38,717 bases of DNA from Accumulibacter sp. (GCF_023806565.1 NZ_JAMTDV010000026.1:1-38717); one strand, 5' to 3'; counted from the first letter of the stretch, positions 8,612 through 16,668 are shown. Made by a program: numbers and translations. Notes: generated by a model not told the origin, from the letters alone.

Positions 8612-9499
8612 ATGAAGGCCGCGGCACAGTCCGTCGAGCAGCGCCAGGTCCGCCGCAATTTCGCCCGTGCGGCGGCGACCTACGACGAGGCTGCTGCGGT
8701 GCAGCGGGAAATCGGCAAGCGCATGCTCGAGCGGCTCGATTACGTGCGGATCGAGCCGCAGCGCGTGCTCGATCTCGGATGCGGCACCGGCGCCAGTTTC
8801 GCTGCGCTGCACCAGCGTTATCCCGCGGCATCGCTGATCGGAGTCGATCTGAGCGAGCCGATGCTGCGCGCCGGCCAGGTGCAACGCTCGCGCCTGCGCT
8901 GGCTGCTGCCGTTTCTGCGCGGCAACCGGCCGGCGCTGCTGGCGGCCGACGCAGCTTCGCTGCCGCTCGCGTCCCAGTCGATCGGCCTGCTCTGGTCGAA
9001 CCTGATGCTGCACTGGCTCGACGATCCGCTGCTTGCGTTCCGAGAAATGCATCGGCTGCTCGCAGTCGACGGGCTGCTGATGTTCTCGACCCTGGGGCCC
9101 GATACCCTCAAGGAACTGCGCGCCAGCTTCGACGACGGCCATGCCCACACCCAGCGCTTCACCGACATGCACGACTACGGCGACATGCTCCTCCATTGCG
9201 GCTTCGCCGACCCGGTGATGGATGCCGAGGTGCTCACGCTGACCTACGCCAGGCTGGACGACCTGTTCGCCGATCTCCGCCGCAGCGGCTCGAGCTGTGC
9301 GATGCGCTGCCGCAGGCATGGCCTGACGGGCCGTGCCGCATGGAGCGAAGCGCGGGCGGCGTACGACCGGCTGATCCGTGATGGCCGCCTGCCGGCGACG
9401 ATCGAAGTCGTCTACGGACACGCCTGGAAGGCACAGCCGAAAAAAGCCGCCGACGGGCGGGAGATCGTGCGCTTCGATCCCAAGCAGCGCGCGCGCTGA
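8612..9499 (+). CDS. bioC: Malonyl-ACP O-methyltransferase BioC
   Basis: About 295 residues. A SAM-dependent methyltransferase that methylates malonyl-ACP or malonyl-CoA so that fatty acid synthase can build the pimelate moiety of biotin. Seen: the N-terminal RQVRRNFARAAATYDEAAAVQ typical of BioC, SAM motif VLDLGCGTGASFAAL, GVDLSEPML, and NLMLHWLDDP, where BioC has W-x-D/N; the C-terminus fits the betaproteobacterial long form. I prefer ATG at 8612; a TTG at 8600 would add four residues (MPSP) and neither has a strong ribosome site. It lies 138 bases after bioB across the two palindromes; bioA, bioD, bioF and bioH are not in the window. Confidence 0.9.
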   Translation: MKAAAQSVEQRQVRRNFARAAATYDEAAAVQREIGKRMLERLDYVRIEPQRVLDLGCGTGASFAALHQRYPAASLIGVDLSEPMLRAGQVQRSRLRWLLPFLRGNRPALLAADAASLPLASQSIGLLWSNLMLHWLDDPLLAFREMHRLLAVDGLLMFSTLGPDTLKELRASFDDGHAHTQRFTDMHDYGDMLLHCGFADPVMDAEVLTLTYARLDDLFADLRRSGSSCAMRCRRHGLTGRAAWSEARAAYDRLIRDGRLPATIEVVYGHAWKAQPKKAADGREIVRFDPKQRAR

Positions 9500-9568
9500 T
9501 CCGACAGCAAGCCCTGCAGAAGCGGCCGACGTGAGTCGTCACGCACGCCTCGCTTGTCGATACGCCCC

Positions 9569-10069
9569 TCAGCGCCACCAGCGTGCCTGCAACCAGTGGT
9601 CGAGCGACAGCCGACCGGGTCCGTGGAATACCGTGACCAGCAGCAGGCAACCCCAGAGTAGGTGATCGGCGTAAGCGAGTTCGGAGAGATCCGGGTAGGA
9701 AACTACGGCGACGGCATTGACCACGAACAGCCCGGCGGCACCGAAGCGACCGGCTAGGCCGAGGCAGAGCAGTACCGGCAGCAGCAGTTCGCCTGCGCTG
9801 CCCATGACCGCCGCCAGTTGCGGCGAGAGCAGTGGGACATGGTACTCGTTTTCGAACAGCGCTATCGTCGACTCCCAGTCGCTGACTTTCAACCAACCCG
9901 ACTTGACGAACTGCCAGCCGACGTAAAGGCGGATGGCGAGGTCGAAAAGCGGAGTGAGCCAACGCTCGATGCGGTCGATGACCTCCCGGGCAAGGCTGGT
10001 CAGGCGTTTCACGATGCTTTCCCCGCCCTGTACACGGTCGGCAGAATCGGCTTGCAGGATCGGATTCAT
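9569..10069 (-). CDS. DoxX family membrane protein, last gene of the bufferin-type operon
   Basis: A 166-residue protein with four predicted hydrophobic spans: LTPLFDLAIRLYVGWQFVKSG; AVMGSAGELLLPVLLCLGLA; AAGLFVVNAVAVVSY; HLLWGCLLLVTVFHG. The pattern GWQFVKSGWLK then E-LLLPVLL matches DoxX/DoxD-type inner membrane proteins. I chose the ATG at 10069, preceded by AGGAGA; longer open frame upstream runs antisense to nothing conserved and overlaps bufC. Its start overlaps the stop of the DUF2063 gene by four bases (ATGA). DoxX proteins are regular members of DUF2282/DUF692/DUF2063 operons; a role in membrane redox or quinone interaction or in export is only inferred. Confidence 0.88.
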   Translation of the reverse strand: MNPILQADSADRVQGGESIVKRLTSLAREVIDRIERWLTPLFDLAIRLYVGWQFVKSGWLKVSDWESTIALFENEYHVPLLSPQLAAVMGSAGELLLPVLLCLGLAGRFGAAGLFVVNAVAVVSYPDLSELAYADHLLWGCLLLVTVFHGPGRLSLDHWLQARWWR

Positions 10070-10863
10070 GGGGATTCTCCTGATAGATGAAATCCCGCGA
10101 GCAGGCCGAGTCCAGCGGCGCGGACCAGGGCATGGCCAACGTCGAAGTTTTCGTGCCTGCGCACAGTGGTTGCGATGGCTTCGGCCAGGGTCGCCTGATT
10201 GGCCAGTTCGGCGATGAAGGCGAAGTCCGCCGCGCTGACGGCTACGACGTGAACGAGGTCGCCGGGGCGAACGATCCACAGCCATTGCTGCTGCGGCACG
10301 ATGGCCAACGCGCTCCCGGACCAAAGCTCGGCGAGCGGCCACGCCGACGAGCGCGCGTGGAACGCGGGGGCCAGCCGGAAGCGCAGGCGCCGGTGCAGTT
10401 CGGCGGGAACCGCGGCCAGGGCAGCGAAGTCCAGCGGCGGACAATCGGCCGCGTACCAGGCAGTCTGCGCGTCCCATTCGAGCTGCGCCAGGTCGGGCAG
10501 CCAGGGCAGCGTGTCGGCGGCGGCCGTACCCGAAAGCCAGTCGGCGAAATCCTCGCCATATTCGTTGAGGTCACCCGACGTGGCGTCGTGGGACAGCGCG
10601 AAATCGCGCGCGAGACCTGCGAACGCCTCTTCGCCACCATTTGCCGTGAGTTGCTCGACGACTTTCGGATACGTCGAACGCAAAGCGGCGATACGGTTGC
10701 CGACGACGTTGCGATGGTAAGCGGCAAGCCGGTTCAGGTTCTGCCGATGCGTGCCGTGCAGACGATCGAGCAGCGGCGTCGCCGCCTCCGGACCGCCGAG
10801 AATGGCGGCAGCGAACTCGCGCGCCGTCGCCAGCAGGTCGATCGCCTCAGGCCGCGCGGACAT
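10066..10863 (-). CDS. bufC: DUF2063 protein, BufC/HvfC-type partner of the MNIO enzyme
   Basis: A 265-residue protein of the DUF2063 family. The N-terminal domain shows the signature segment NLNRLAAYHRNVVGNRIAAL followed by TYPKVVEQL at about residues 43-70, where the DUF2063 domain lies. The C-terminal two thirds contain a PqqD/RRE-like or wing-type fold by analogy only. In MNIO systems this partner binds the precursor leader and presents it to the DUF692 enzyme; that role is established for related HvfC/BufC and MbnC proteins and is inferred here. It overlaps the DUF692 gene by 17 bases and the DoxX gene by four, so it is clearly in the same operon. Confidence 0.88.
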   Translation of the reverse strand: MSARPEAIDLLATAREFAAAILGGPEAATPLLDRLHGTHRQNLNRLAAYHRNVVGNRIAALRSTYPKVVEQLTANGGEEAFAGLARDFALSHDATSGDLNEYGEDFADWLSGTAAADTLPWLPDLAQLEWDAQTAWYAADCPPLDFAALAAVPAELHRRLRFRLAPAFHARSSAWPLAELWSGSALAIVPQQQWLWIVRPGDLVHVVAVSAADFAFIAELANQATLAEAIATTVRRHENFDVGHALVRAAGLGLLAGFHLSGESP

Positions 10864-11689
10864 GCGCCCCCCGCAGACGGCTTTCGGCTCGCGCCGCCTC
10901 GGCCAGCAGGACTGCCAGCGGCGGCACGTCGGTATCCCACTCGATCAGCGTCGGACGCGGGCCGAAGCGCGCCAGTGCAGCCTCGTACAGTTGCCAGACC
11001 GGCGGCTGTACCGGCCGCCCGTGCGTATCGATGAGGAAGTCGTCGCAGTCGTCGTAGCCGGCCAGGTGGATTTCTCCGACCGCGGCGCGCGGCATGGCAT
11101 CGAGGTAGCGACGCGCGTCGAAACCATGGTTGGACGCCGACACATGGACATTGTTGACGTCGAGCAGGATGCCGCAACCGGTACGCCGGGCCACCTCGGC
11201 GACGAATTCCCATTCGGGAATCGTCGAATCGGCAAAGGCGACGTAGCTCGCGATGTTCTCGACCAGGATGGTCCGCCGCAGCACATTCTGGAGCGCGTCC
11301 ACGCGCTCGCAGACGACGTCCAGCGACTCCTCGACGTAGGGCAGCGGCAGCAGGTCGTTGAAGTGCCGGCCATCCACCGACGACCAGCACAGGTGTTCGG
11401 ATACCGCCGCCGGATCGATCCGGTCGACCAGCGCTTTGAGCTTTGCGAGGTGCCGGTCGGCAGCGTCGCCCGATCCGAGCGACGAACCGACTCCGTGCAG
11501 GCTCAATGGATAATCGCGGCGGAGATTCTCCAGCAGGTGCAGGGCGGGGCCGCCGCCGGCGAAGAAATTCTCCGAGTGGACTTCGAGCCAGCCGACCGCG
11601 GGCCGCCGTGCAAGCACTTCGGCGTGGTGCGGGGCGCGCAGGCCGATACCGGCCTGCAGCGGCAGTGTCGTGTGGACGGGGGGCGACAT
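10847..11689 (-). CDS. bufB: DUF692 multinuclear non-heme iron oxidase (MNIO), BufB-type
   Basis: A 280-residue TIM-barrel DUF692 enzyme of the MbnB/HvfB/BufB group. The expected iron ligands are visible in order: WLEVHSENFF, SLHGVGSSLGS, VSEHLCW, VENIASY, LLDVNNVHVSASNHG, EIHLAGY, DTHG and LIEWD. Family members oxidise cysteine residues of a ribosomal precursor peptide, forming sulfur-containing heterocycles or related groups that bind copper. The start at 11689 (MSPPVHTTLPLQ) is preceded by GGAG; a longer open frame continues upstream across the bufA region and is rejected. It begins 26 bases downstream of bufA and overlaps bufC. Confidence 0.93.
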   Translation of the reverse strand: MSPPVHTTLPLQAGIGLRAPHHAEVLARRPAVGWLEVHSENFFAGGGPALHLLENLRRDYPLSLHGVGSSLGSGDAADRHLAKLKALVDRIDPAAVSEHLCWSSVDGRHFNDLLPLPYVEESLDVVCERVDALQNVLRRTILVENIASYVAFADSTIPEWEFVAEVARRTGCGILLDVNNVHVSASNHGFDARRYLDAMPRAAVGEIHLAGYDDCDDFLIDTHGRPVQPPVWQLYEAALARFGPRPTLIEWDTDVPPLAVLLAEAARAESRLRGAHVRAA

Positions 11690-11715
11690 GGCTGGCTCCG
11701 GTTGGTTCGCGGGTC

Positions 11716-12000
11716 TCAGCCCTTCTTGTCCTTCATGGCTTCGCCGGCGGCCTGGAGCTTGCCGCCCATTTTCTCGCAACTGCCCTTCTCGACGTACTTC
11801 CAGGAATTCGGGTCGTTGTCGACTTTCGACTGTCCGGCACAGGCATGCTTGGCATACTTGCCGCCGCAGTCGTTCTGGCCGGCCTTGGCGATGCCGTAAC
11901 ACTTCTCCTTGTCTGCGGCGACGGCGGTGCCGGTGGCGCCCAGGGCGAGCAGCGAGGCGATCGCGGCGGTGGCAACGGTATGGTTGAGGGTCTTGGTCAT
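11716..12000 (-). CDS. bufA: BufA1-like DUF2282 precursor peptide (bufferin type)
   Basis: A 94-residue exported peptide precursor. Residues 1-28 are a clear Sec signal (basic start, hydrophobic [13 protein letters not shown] cleavage site). The mature part has four cysteines, C34, C45, C54 and C75, in the DUF2282 arrangement [19 protein letters not shown] and KGSCEKMGG. Known family members (bufferins) are induced by copper and are modified at cysteines by the MNIO enzyme encoded next door. The ATG at 12000 has a strong AAGGAGA ribosome site. It is the first gene of the operon and lies downstream of two promoter-like motifs. Copper sequestration here is inferred from the family. Confidence 0.92.
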   Translation of the reverse strand: MTKTLNHTVATAAIASLLALGATGTAVAADKEKCYGIAKAGQNDCGGKYAKHACAGQSKVDNDPNSWKYVEKGSCEKMGGKLQAAGEAMKDKKG

Positions 12001-12067
12001 GGGTATTCTCCTTACGGTGTGACGTTGATCTGAGGATGGACTGGCGGGAAAGACCTCCCGCTGCTTG

Positions 12068-12093
12068 GTCGGAACGAGACAGCGATCCTTACA
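12068..12093 (-). promoter_or_regulatory. Candidate ECF sigma promoter P1 of bufA operon
   Basis: On the minus strand TGTAAGGAT (12093-12085) is followed after exactly 13 bases by CGAC (12071-12068). The motif starts 85 bases before the bufA ATG region. The same pair with the same spacer recurs at 12146-12171. The spacing and the CG-rich -10 resemble promoters of extracytoplasmic-function sigma factors, which control DUF2282 operons in other bacteria. No sigma factor gene is in the window. Confidence 0.55.
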
Positions 12094-12145
12094 CTTGTTG
12101 TCCGCTGCCTGGTGACGAGGAATTCCGTTCCTTCCTGCAGCGTTT

Positions 12146-12171
12146 GTCGCCTGCTCGACGAAATCCTTACA
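12146..12171 (-). promoter_or_regulatory. Candidate ECF sigma promoter P2 of bufA operon
   Basis: Second copy of the motif on the minus strand: TGTAAGGAT (12171-12163), 13 bases, CGAC (12149-12146). The downstream bases are also similar (CGACAAAC here, CGACCAAG in P1), while the spacers differ in sequence, which argues against a simple recent duplication and for selection on the two boxes. It is 78 bases upstream of P1. Confidence 0.5.
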
Positions 12172-12288
12172 GGCAGAGCAGGTCGACTGCGAGACAAGGT
12201 CAATTCGCTTCCGGTTCCCTGTCGCGCTGCCGGCGCCGAAATCCTGCCGGCCTGGCCACCGGATCAGCCGCGACGCTGCGGCGTCGAG

Positions 12289-12615
12289 CTAGTCGCGCGG
12301 GTCACCACCCTCGCTGTCGCGCCGGCTGTACTGCGCGTTGATCATCCGCTGCAGCAGCGCCTGCTCGCACAGCTTGAAGACGAGATAGGCGCCGAGGGCG
12401 AGCAATGCCTCCAGCCAGAGCTCGGCGAATTGCAGGAGGCCACCGTCGAACAAGGCGACCACGCCGTACTCGAGCAGAAAACTGGCGTTGGCAGCGACGT
12501 ACTTGACCAGGTCCAGCGTCAGCATGCCGAAGACGACGAAAGCCATGGTCATCAGGGCAAAGGTCACGAGGGCATGACGGATGAGCCAGGCAAAGTAGCG
12601 GCTATGTGTCGGCAT
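12289..12615 (-). CDS. Small membrane protein, two spans, unknown function
   Basis: A 108-residue protein that I do not assign to a named family. The ATG at 12615 is preceded by GGAGGG, giving MPTHSRYFAWLIRHAL. Two hydrophobic segments are seen: FALMTMAFVVFGMLTLDLV and LWLEALLALGAYLVFKLCEQA, with a charged tail (RRDSEGGDPRD), so both ends probably face the cytoplasm. It lies alone between the bufA promoter region and the divergent lipoprotein gene. Its end is 118 bases from promoter motif P2, so cotranscription with bufA is possible but not evident. A role in the copper response would be a guess. Confidence 0.7.
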   Translation of the reverse strand: MPTHSRYFAWLIRHALVTFALMTMAFVVFGMLTLDLVKYVAANASFLLEYGVVALFDGGLLQFAELWLEALLALGAYLVFKLCEQALLQRMINAQYSRRDSEGGDPRD

Positions 12616-12866
12616 CTTCGTCGCCCTCCGTTTCGCTGCGCAAAAGCCGGTTCCCCTCAATCCGCGCGAGTCGGCACACCAGCACGTGGGCCGCACTGCG
12701 CGCGCCTCGCGGAAGCGCCGCCGCCACCTGGCAAAGTATGTCCGAGCATGCCAGCCGCCGTCAATCCACCGTTGCACGGCAAGGAGTATGGCCCGTCGCC
12801 CGGACTTCGCCTATGATCCTCCGCTGGTGCGGCGTCCCTGTCGTCCCTTCTGCCGGAAGCGCTTGC

Positions 12867-14270
12867 ATGGATTTTCCCTTCGTTCGCGTCTGCGTGCTCG
12901 CCCTGCTGCTCACTGCCTGCAGCATGCCGTCGCGACCCGATCTTGCGCGCATGTATCGCGTTGCCTCGGTCTCACCCGACGAAACTCCGGTGATCCTGAT
13001 TCCCGGTCTGTTCGGCTCGAAACTCCGTCGTCGTTCGACCGGCGTCGAAGTCTGGCCGGGGACGTGGGATCGCATTCTGTTCGACGACTACAGCGATCTC
13101 GCGCTCGATTTCGATCCTGCAACCCTGCAGGCAAGAGCGGACGACCTCGAGGCATTCGACATCGCCGAGGCAGTCCTCGGCAAGGATTTCTATCGCCCGA
13201 TCGTCGACATGCTGGTCCGCTTCGGTGGCTACGAGCGGGCGACCCCGGGAATGCGACCGAAGAAGGGACAGCGCCTCTATTACCTGTTCCCGTACGACTG
13301 GCGACAGGACAACGTGGAACAGGCCAAGGGACTCGAACGGCTGATCGACAATATCCGCGAGGACTACGGCGACCCCGAACTGCGCGTCGATATCGTCGCG
13401 CACAGCATGGGCGGACTGGTCGCCCGCTACTACCTGCGCTTTGGCCCGGTCGACGTGCTCGATGGCAATCCCTCGCTGATCACGCTGTACGGCGCCCAGC
13501 GTGTGCGCAAGCTGATCCTCCTCGGCACGCCGAACTTCGGAGCAGTGTCGGCCTTGCACGCGTACATCGAGGGCGAGCCGATCGGATTCCGGCGCATGCT
13601 CCCCGAACTGCTGGCAACCATGCCGAGTGGCTATCAGCTCTTTCCACATCCACTCGCCGACTGGCTGATCAACGCGAAAGGGGAAGCGCTGGCCGACGAC
13701 CTGTTCGATGCCGACACCTGGCAACGTTACGGCTGGAGCGTATTCGATCCTGCCGCGGCAGCGCGCATCGACGCGCGCTACGGCGCCGATGGCGAGGCGC
13801 GTCGCTTTGCCTTGCAGCGGTATTTCGCCTTCCGCCTCGAGCGCGCGCGGCGATTCCTGTGGATGCTGTCGACCCCCGAGCCGGCAACGCCGATCCGCTA
13901 CGTCCTCTTCGGTGGTGACTGCGCCCTCACGCCGGCGCGCATCGCGCTCGAGGACGAAAGCGGCGTGCTGCGCACTCGCCTGCACGCGGCCGACGTCGCC
14001 GACCGCACTGCGGCGGCGGCGCTGGAACAGGTCATGCTCGAACCCGGTGACGGCCGCGTCACCAAGCCCTCGCTGCTGGCGCGCGGGACGCTCGATCCGA
14101 CCGCGCCGCAGCATGAGGAAAGCGTCATGCCGATCGCCTACTTCTTCTTCCTCTGCGAGGAGCACGACCAACTCACCGGCAACATCAACTTTCAGGACAA
14201 TCTGCTGAACGTTCTGCTGACCCGGAATCTGCCCTGGGAAGAGACCGGCGTCCCGGCAGACGGGCGATGA
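12867..14270 (+). CDS. LCAT-like alpha/beta-hydrolase lipoprotein
   Basis: A 467-residue protein. The N-terminal signal ends in the lipobox LTAC, so Cys18 is probably lipidated. The mature part has IPGLFGSKL (oxyanion region) near residue 45, then PYDWRQ, and the nucleophile elbow AHSMGGL with Ser180, as in the lecithin:cholesterol acyltransferase family. LCAT-type folds cleave or transfer acyl chains from phospholipids or glycerides. A C-terminal region near EEHDQLTG may supply the His of the triad; I cannot fix the Asp. I chose the ATG at 12867 because it starts the signal sequence; the frame is open further upstream without conserved features. It is convergent with ilvN. Confidence 0.87.
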   Translation: MDFPFVRVCVLALLLTACSMPSRPDLARMYRVASVSPDETPVILIPGLFGSKLRRRSTGVEVWPGTWDRILFDDYSDLALDFDPATLQARADDLEAFDIAEAVLGKDFYRPIVDMLVRFGGYERATPGMRPKKGQRLYYLFPYDWRQDNVEQAKGLERLIDNIREDYGDPELRVDIVAHSMGGLVARYYLRFGPVDVLDGNPSLITLYGAQRVRKLILLGTPNFGAVSALHAYIEGEPIGFRRMLPELLATMPSGYQLFPHPLADWLINAKGEALADDLFDADTWQRYGWSVFDPAAAARIDARYGADGEARRFALQRYFAFRLERARRFLWMLSTPEPATPIRYVLFGGDCALTPARIALEDESGVLRTRLHAADVADRTAAAALEQVMLEPGDGRVTKPSLLARGTLDPTAPQHEESVMPIAYFFFLCEEHDQLTGNINFQDNLLNVLLTRNLPWEETGVPADGR

Positions 14271-14334
14271 ATCCGTCGAGGGGAGAGGCGCCCGGAGAAT
14301 CGCCGCCTGCCGAACCGGCGCACGAAAACCGGGT

Positions 14335-14643
14335 TCAGCGGAAGAATTCCTCCAGCCGCACGAACACCTCGTGCTCGGCACCGTGCCGGTGCACGGTGAG
14401 CACGTCCTCGAGTTTCTCGACCTGCCTGACCATCTGCTCCAGACGCTCGTCCTCGTTGACCAGCAGCCAGATACGGCTGGTCTCGCCGTTGCCGACCGGC
14501 ATCACGAGAATTCCTTCGACGTTGTACGCGCGTCGGGAGAACAGGCCGACGACGTGCGACATGACTCCCGGGTGGTTATTGACGTCCAGTTCGAGCACGG
14601 TGCGCGACACTGCCTGATTCTCCGTTCCTGAAATCGAGTTCAT
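14335..14643 (-). CDS. ilvN: Acetolactate synthase small subunit, short IlvN type
   Basis: A 102-residue ACT-domain regulatory subunit. ELDVNNHPGVMSHVVGLFSRRAYNVEGILV is the canonical valine-binding ACT start, broken here as NNHPGVMSHV then FSRRAYNVEGI. The protein ends soon after the single ACT domain, as in E. coli IlvN (about 96 residues), and lacks the C-terminal domain of IlvH-type subunits (about 160). It activates the catalytic subunit and gives feedback inhibition by valine. It starts three bases after the ilvB stop, so it is second in the ilvBN operon, which is controlled by the attenuator at 16378-16604. Confidence 0.94.
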   Translation of the reverse strand: MNSISGTENQAVSRTVLELDVNNHPGVMSHVVGLFSRRAYNVEGILVMPVGNGETSRIWLLVNEDERLEQMVRQVEKLEDVLTVHRHGAEHEVFVRLEEFFR

Positions 14644-14646
14644 CGC

Positions 14647-16329
14647 TCAGCCTCCGATCATTTCCTTGTTGGCCGCGCCCGGCGGCACCATCGGCAATAC
14701 CTGTTCGTGCAGCGCAATGCTGGCGTGGATCAACTGCGGGCCTCGCGTCGCCAGGGCGCTGGCCAGCGCTGCCAACGGATCGCTCTGGCGGTCGAGATCG
14801 ACGGCGGCAACGCCGAAGCCCTCGGCGACCCGGATGAAATCGGGCATGCCCTTGAACTGCGAGGCATAGATGCGCTCGCCATAGAACAGCGTCTGCTGCT
14901 GGAAAACCAGGCCCAGCGAGGCGTTGTTCATCAACACGATCTTGACATTGACGCCCTCTTCGGCCGCGGTCACGAGTTCCTGCACGTTCATCAGGATGCT
15001 CCCGTCGCCGGTGAAACAGACCACCGTCCGCTGTGGCTCGGCGAGGGCCGCGCCAATCGCTGCGGGCACGCCGAAGCCCATCGTGCCGAGGCCGCCCGAG
15101 GTCAGCCACTGCCGCGGCCGGCGCAGCGGATACGCCTGCGCGACCCACATCTGGTGCTGGCCGACGTCGGTGGTGATCGTCGCCTCGTCGTCGAGGCAAT
15201 CGGCCACCGCACGGATCAGGCCATACGGTGTGCGCGGGTCGTCGATTCCCGGCATGCGCAGCGGATGCCGCGCCTTCAGGCTGGCGACGCGCGCCAGCCA
15301 GTCGCTGCGCTTGCTCGTCGCGATCGCCGGCAGCAGCATCTGCAGTGTCGCGCCGACGTCACCGGCGATGCCGACGTGCGCAGTCTTGATCTTGTCGAGC
15401 TCGGAGGGATCGATGTCGATGTGGATGATCTTCGCCTGCGGGCAGAAGCCGGCCACCTTGCCGGTCGCGCGGTCGTCGAAGCGGGCGCCGACAGCGATCA
15501 GCAGGTCGCACTCGTCGAGAGCCAGGTTGGTGCAGCGCGCTCCGTGCATGCCGAGCATGCCCAGCGACAAGGCGTGGTCGACCGGCATCGCGCCGAGCGC
15601 CATCAAGGTCATCACGGTCGGCAGACCAGCCTTTTCGGCGAGCGCCACGGCGGCGGCAGCAGCTCCGGAATGCACGACGCCGCCGCCCAGGTAGAGAATC
15701 GGCCGCGCTGCCTGGTCGATCATCGCCGCCGCCTGCGCGATCCGATCAGCGGCCGGCGCCGGAACGGGATCCGCGCCACCGGGATCGGGCCATTCGTCGA
15801 TCTCGACGAGCTGATTCTGCACGTCCTTCGGAATGTCGACCAGCACCGGCCCGGGACGCCCGGAAGCGGCGATGCGAAAGGCGCGCGGGATGACGCTCGT
15901 CAGTTCGTCGGCCGAACCGACCAGGAAATTGTGCTTGGTGATTGGAATGCTCAGGCCGTAGGTATCGACTTCCTGAAAGGCATCGGTCCCGATCATCGCC
16001 TTGGGCACCTGCCCGGTGATCGCCACCAGGGGAATCGAGTCGAGCTTGGCGTCGGCAATCGCGGTCAGCAGATTGGTCGCTCCGGGACCCGAAGACGCCA
16101 TGCAGACCGCCGGCACGCCGGTCGCGCGCGCCATTCCCTGGGCAATGAAACCACCGCCCTGTTCGTGCCGCGCCAGCACGTGATGGATCTGCGACGACTT
16201 CGACAGGGCATCGTAAATCGGCAGGATGGCGCCGCCGGGGATGCCGGCCAGCGTACGAACGCCCTGCCGTTCGAGCAGGCGAACGACGATCTGGGCTCCG
16301 GTCAGGGTTTCAGGGGGTTGTCTGGACAA
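14647..16329 (-). CDS. ilvB: Acetolactate synthase large subunit (ThDP-dependent)
   Basis: A 560-residue catalytic subunit that joins pyruvate with pyruvate or 2-ketobutyrate in the first common step of branched-chain amino acid synthesis. Seen: GAQIVVRLLERQGV, the catalytic Glu in LARHEQGGGFIAQG, FAD/quinone-domain FDDRATGK, and the ThDP-Mg motif GDGSILMNVQEL ending VLMNN. The length equals E. coli IlvB. The start is TTG at 16329 with an excellent GAGGAGA ribosome site; the N-terminus MSRQPPETLTG is normal. Together with the 102-residue IlvN-type partner and the Val/Leu leader peptide, this looks like the ilvBN type (AHAS I), and not ilvIH. Confidence 0.95.
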   Translation of the reverse strand: MSRQPPETLTGAQIVVRLLERQGVRTLAGIPGGAILPIYDALSKSSQIHHVLARHEQGGGFIAQGMARATGVPAVCMASSGPGATNLLTAIADAKLDSIPLVAITGQVPKAMIGTDAFQEVDTYGLSIPITKHNFLVGSADELTSVIPRAFRIAASGRPGPVLVDIPKDVQNQLVEIDEWPDPGGADPVPAPAADRIAQAAAMIDQAARPILYLGGGVVHSGAAAAAVALAEKAGLPTVMTLMALGAMPVDHALSLGMLGMHGARCTNLALDECDLLIAVGARFDDRATGKVAGFCPQAKIIHIDIDPSELDKIKTAHVGIAGDVGATLQMLLPAIATSKRSDWLARVASLKARHPLRMPGIDDPRTPYGLIRAVADCLDDEATITTDVGQHQMWVAQAYPLRRPRQWLTSGGLGTMGFGVPAAIGAALAEPQRTVVCFTGDGSILMNVQELVTAAEEGVNVKIVLMNNASLGLVFQQQTLFYGERIYASQFKGMPDFIRVAEGFGVAAVDLDRQSDPLAALASALATRGPQLIHASIALHEQVLPMVPPGAANKEMIGG

Positions 16330-16377
16330 GATATTCTCCTCAGGAAGAGCTGCCGCCTGTCACCAGGCCTTGGTCGG

Positions 16378-16419
16378 AAAAAGCGAAACCCCCGCTCGGC
16401 TCACACCGGCGGGGGTTTC
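16378..16419 (-). terminator. Attenuator hairpin before ilvB
   Basis: On the minus strand perfect 11-base arms (GAAACCCCCGC, 16419-16409, and its complement, 16395-16385) enclose a 13-base loop and are followed by GCTTTTTCC, with the T-run at 16382-16378. This is an intrinsic terminator placed 49 bases before the ilvB start and 27 bases after the leader-peptide stop, as expected for transcription attenuation. Confidence 0.85.
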
Positions 16420-16445
16420 TGGAATCTGCTGTCGGCTGTTGCGAC

Positions 16446-16604
16446 TTATCGGTTTCCGGCCCTCGACGGTGTGTCGGGTCCTACGCCTACCAGGCGTACG
16501 ACGAGCGCCAATTCACCATGCGCGACGGCACTTGCGGCTCTGGCCGGAATCAGCTCGGCAGAGACGCGGGAATGGGCATCAACGGAACGGGCGGAATGGA
16601 GCAT
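16446..16604 (-). CDS. ivbL: ilvBN leader peptide (attenuation), Leu/Val rich
   Basis: A 52-residue open frame, ATG at 16604 to TAA at 16446. Its C-terminal part reads GELALVVRLVGVGPDTP, with three Leu and four Val codons among 11 residues. This resembles the run of E. coli IvbL (AAVVVVRVVVVVGNAP) in position and in the R-between-V pattern. It sits between a promoter and the attenuator hairpin. Ribosome stalling at its Val/Leu codons when those tRNAs are uncharged should prevent the terminator from folding. The first 30 residues show nothing notable, and the ATG lacks a strong ribosome site, so a later start is possible. Confidence 0.72.
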   Translation of the reverse strand: MLHSARSVDAHSRVSAELIPARAASAVAHGELALVVRLVGVGPDTPSRAGNR

Positions 16605-16639
16605 CGTCGTCGGCAGAAAGTCATCACAGCGAAGGCCTG

Positions 16640-16668
16640 ATTAGAATCGAGTCCGGCGAGAATTGCAA
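16640..16668 (-). promoter_or_regulatory. Sigma-70 promoter of ilvBN leader
   Basis: On the minus strand TTGCAA (16668-16663) and TCTAAT (16645-16640) are separated by 17 bases, matching four and five of six consensus positions. Transcription would begin near 16633, about 30 bases before the leader-peptide ATG and about 300 before ilvB. Confidence 0.6.

Noticed and set aside
12606-12866. N-terminal extension of the LCAT-like protein
   Set aside because: The lipoprotein signal begins at 12867, so upstream codons in frame are not translated with it.
14707-16644. Plus-strand frame of 645 codons opposite ilvB
   Set aside because: Antisense shadow of a clear acetolactate synthase; no recognisable domain.
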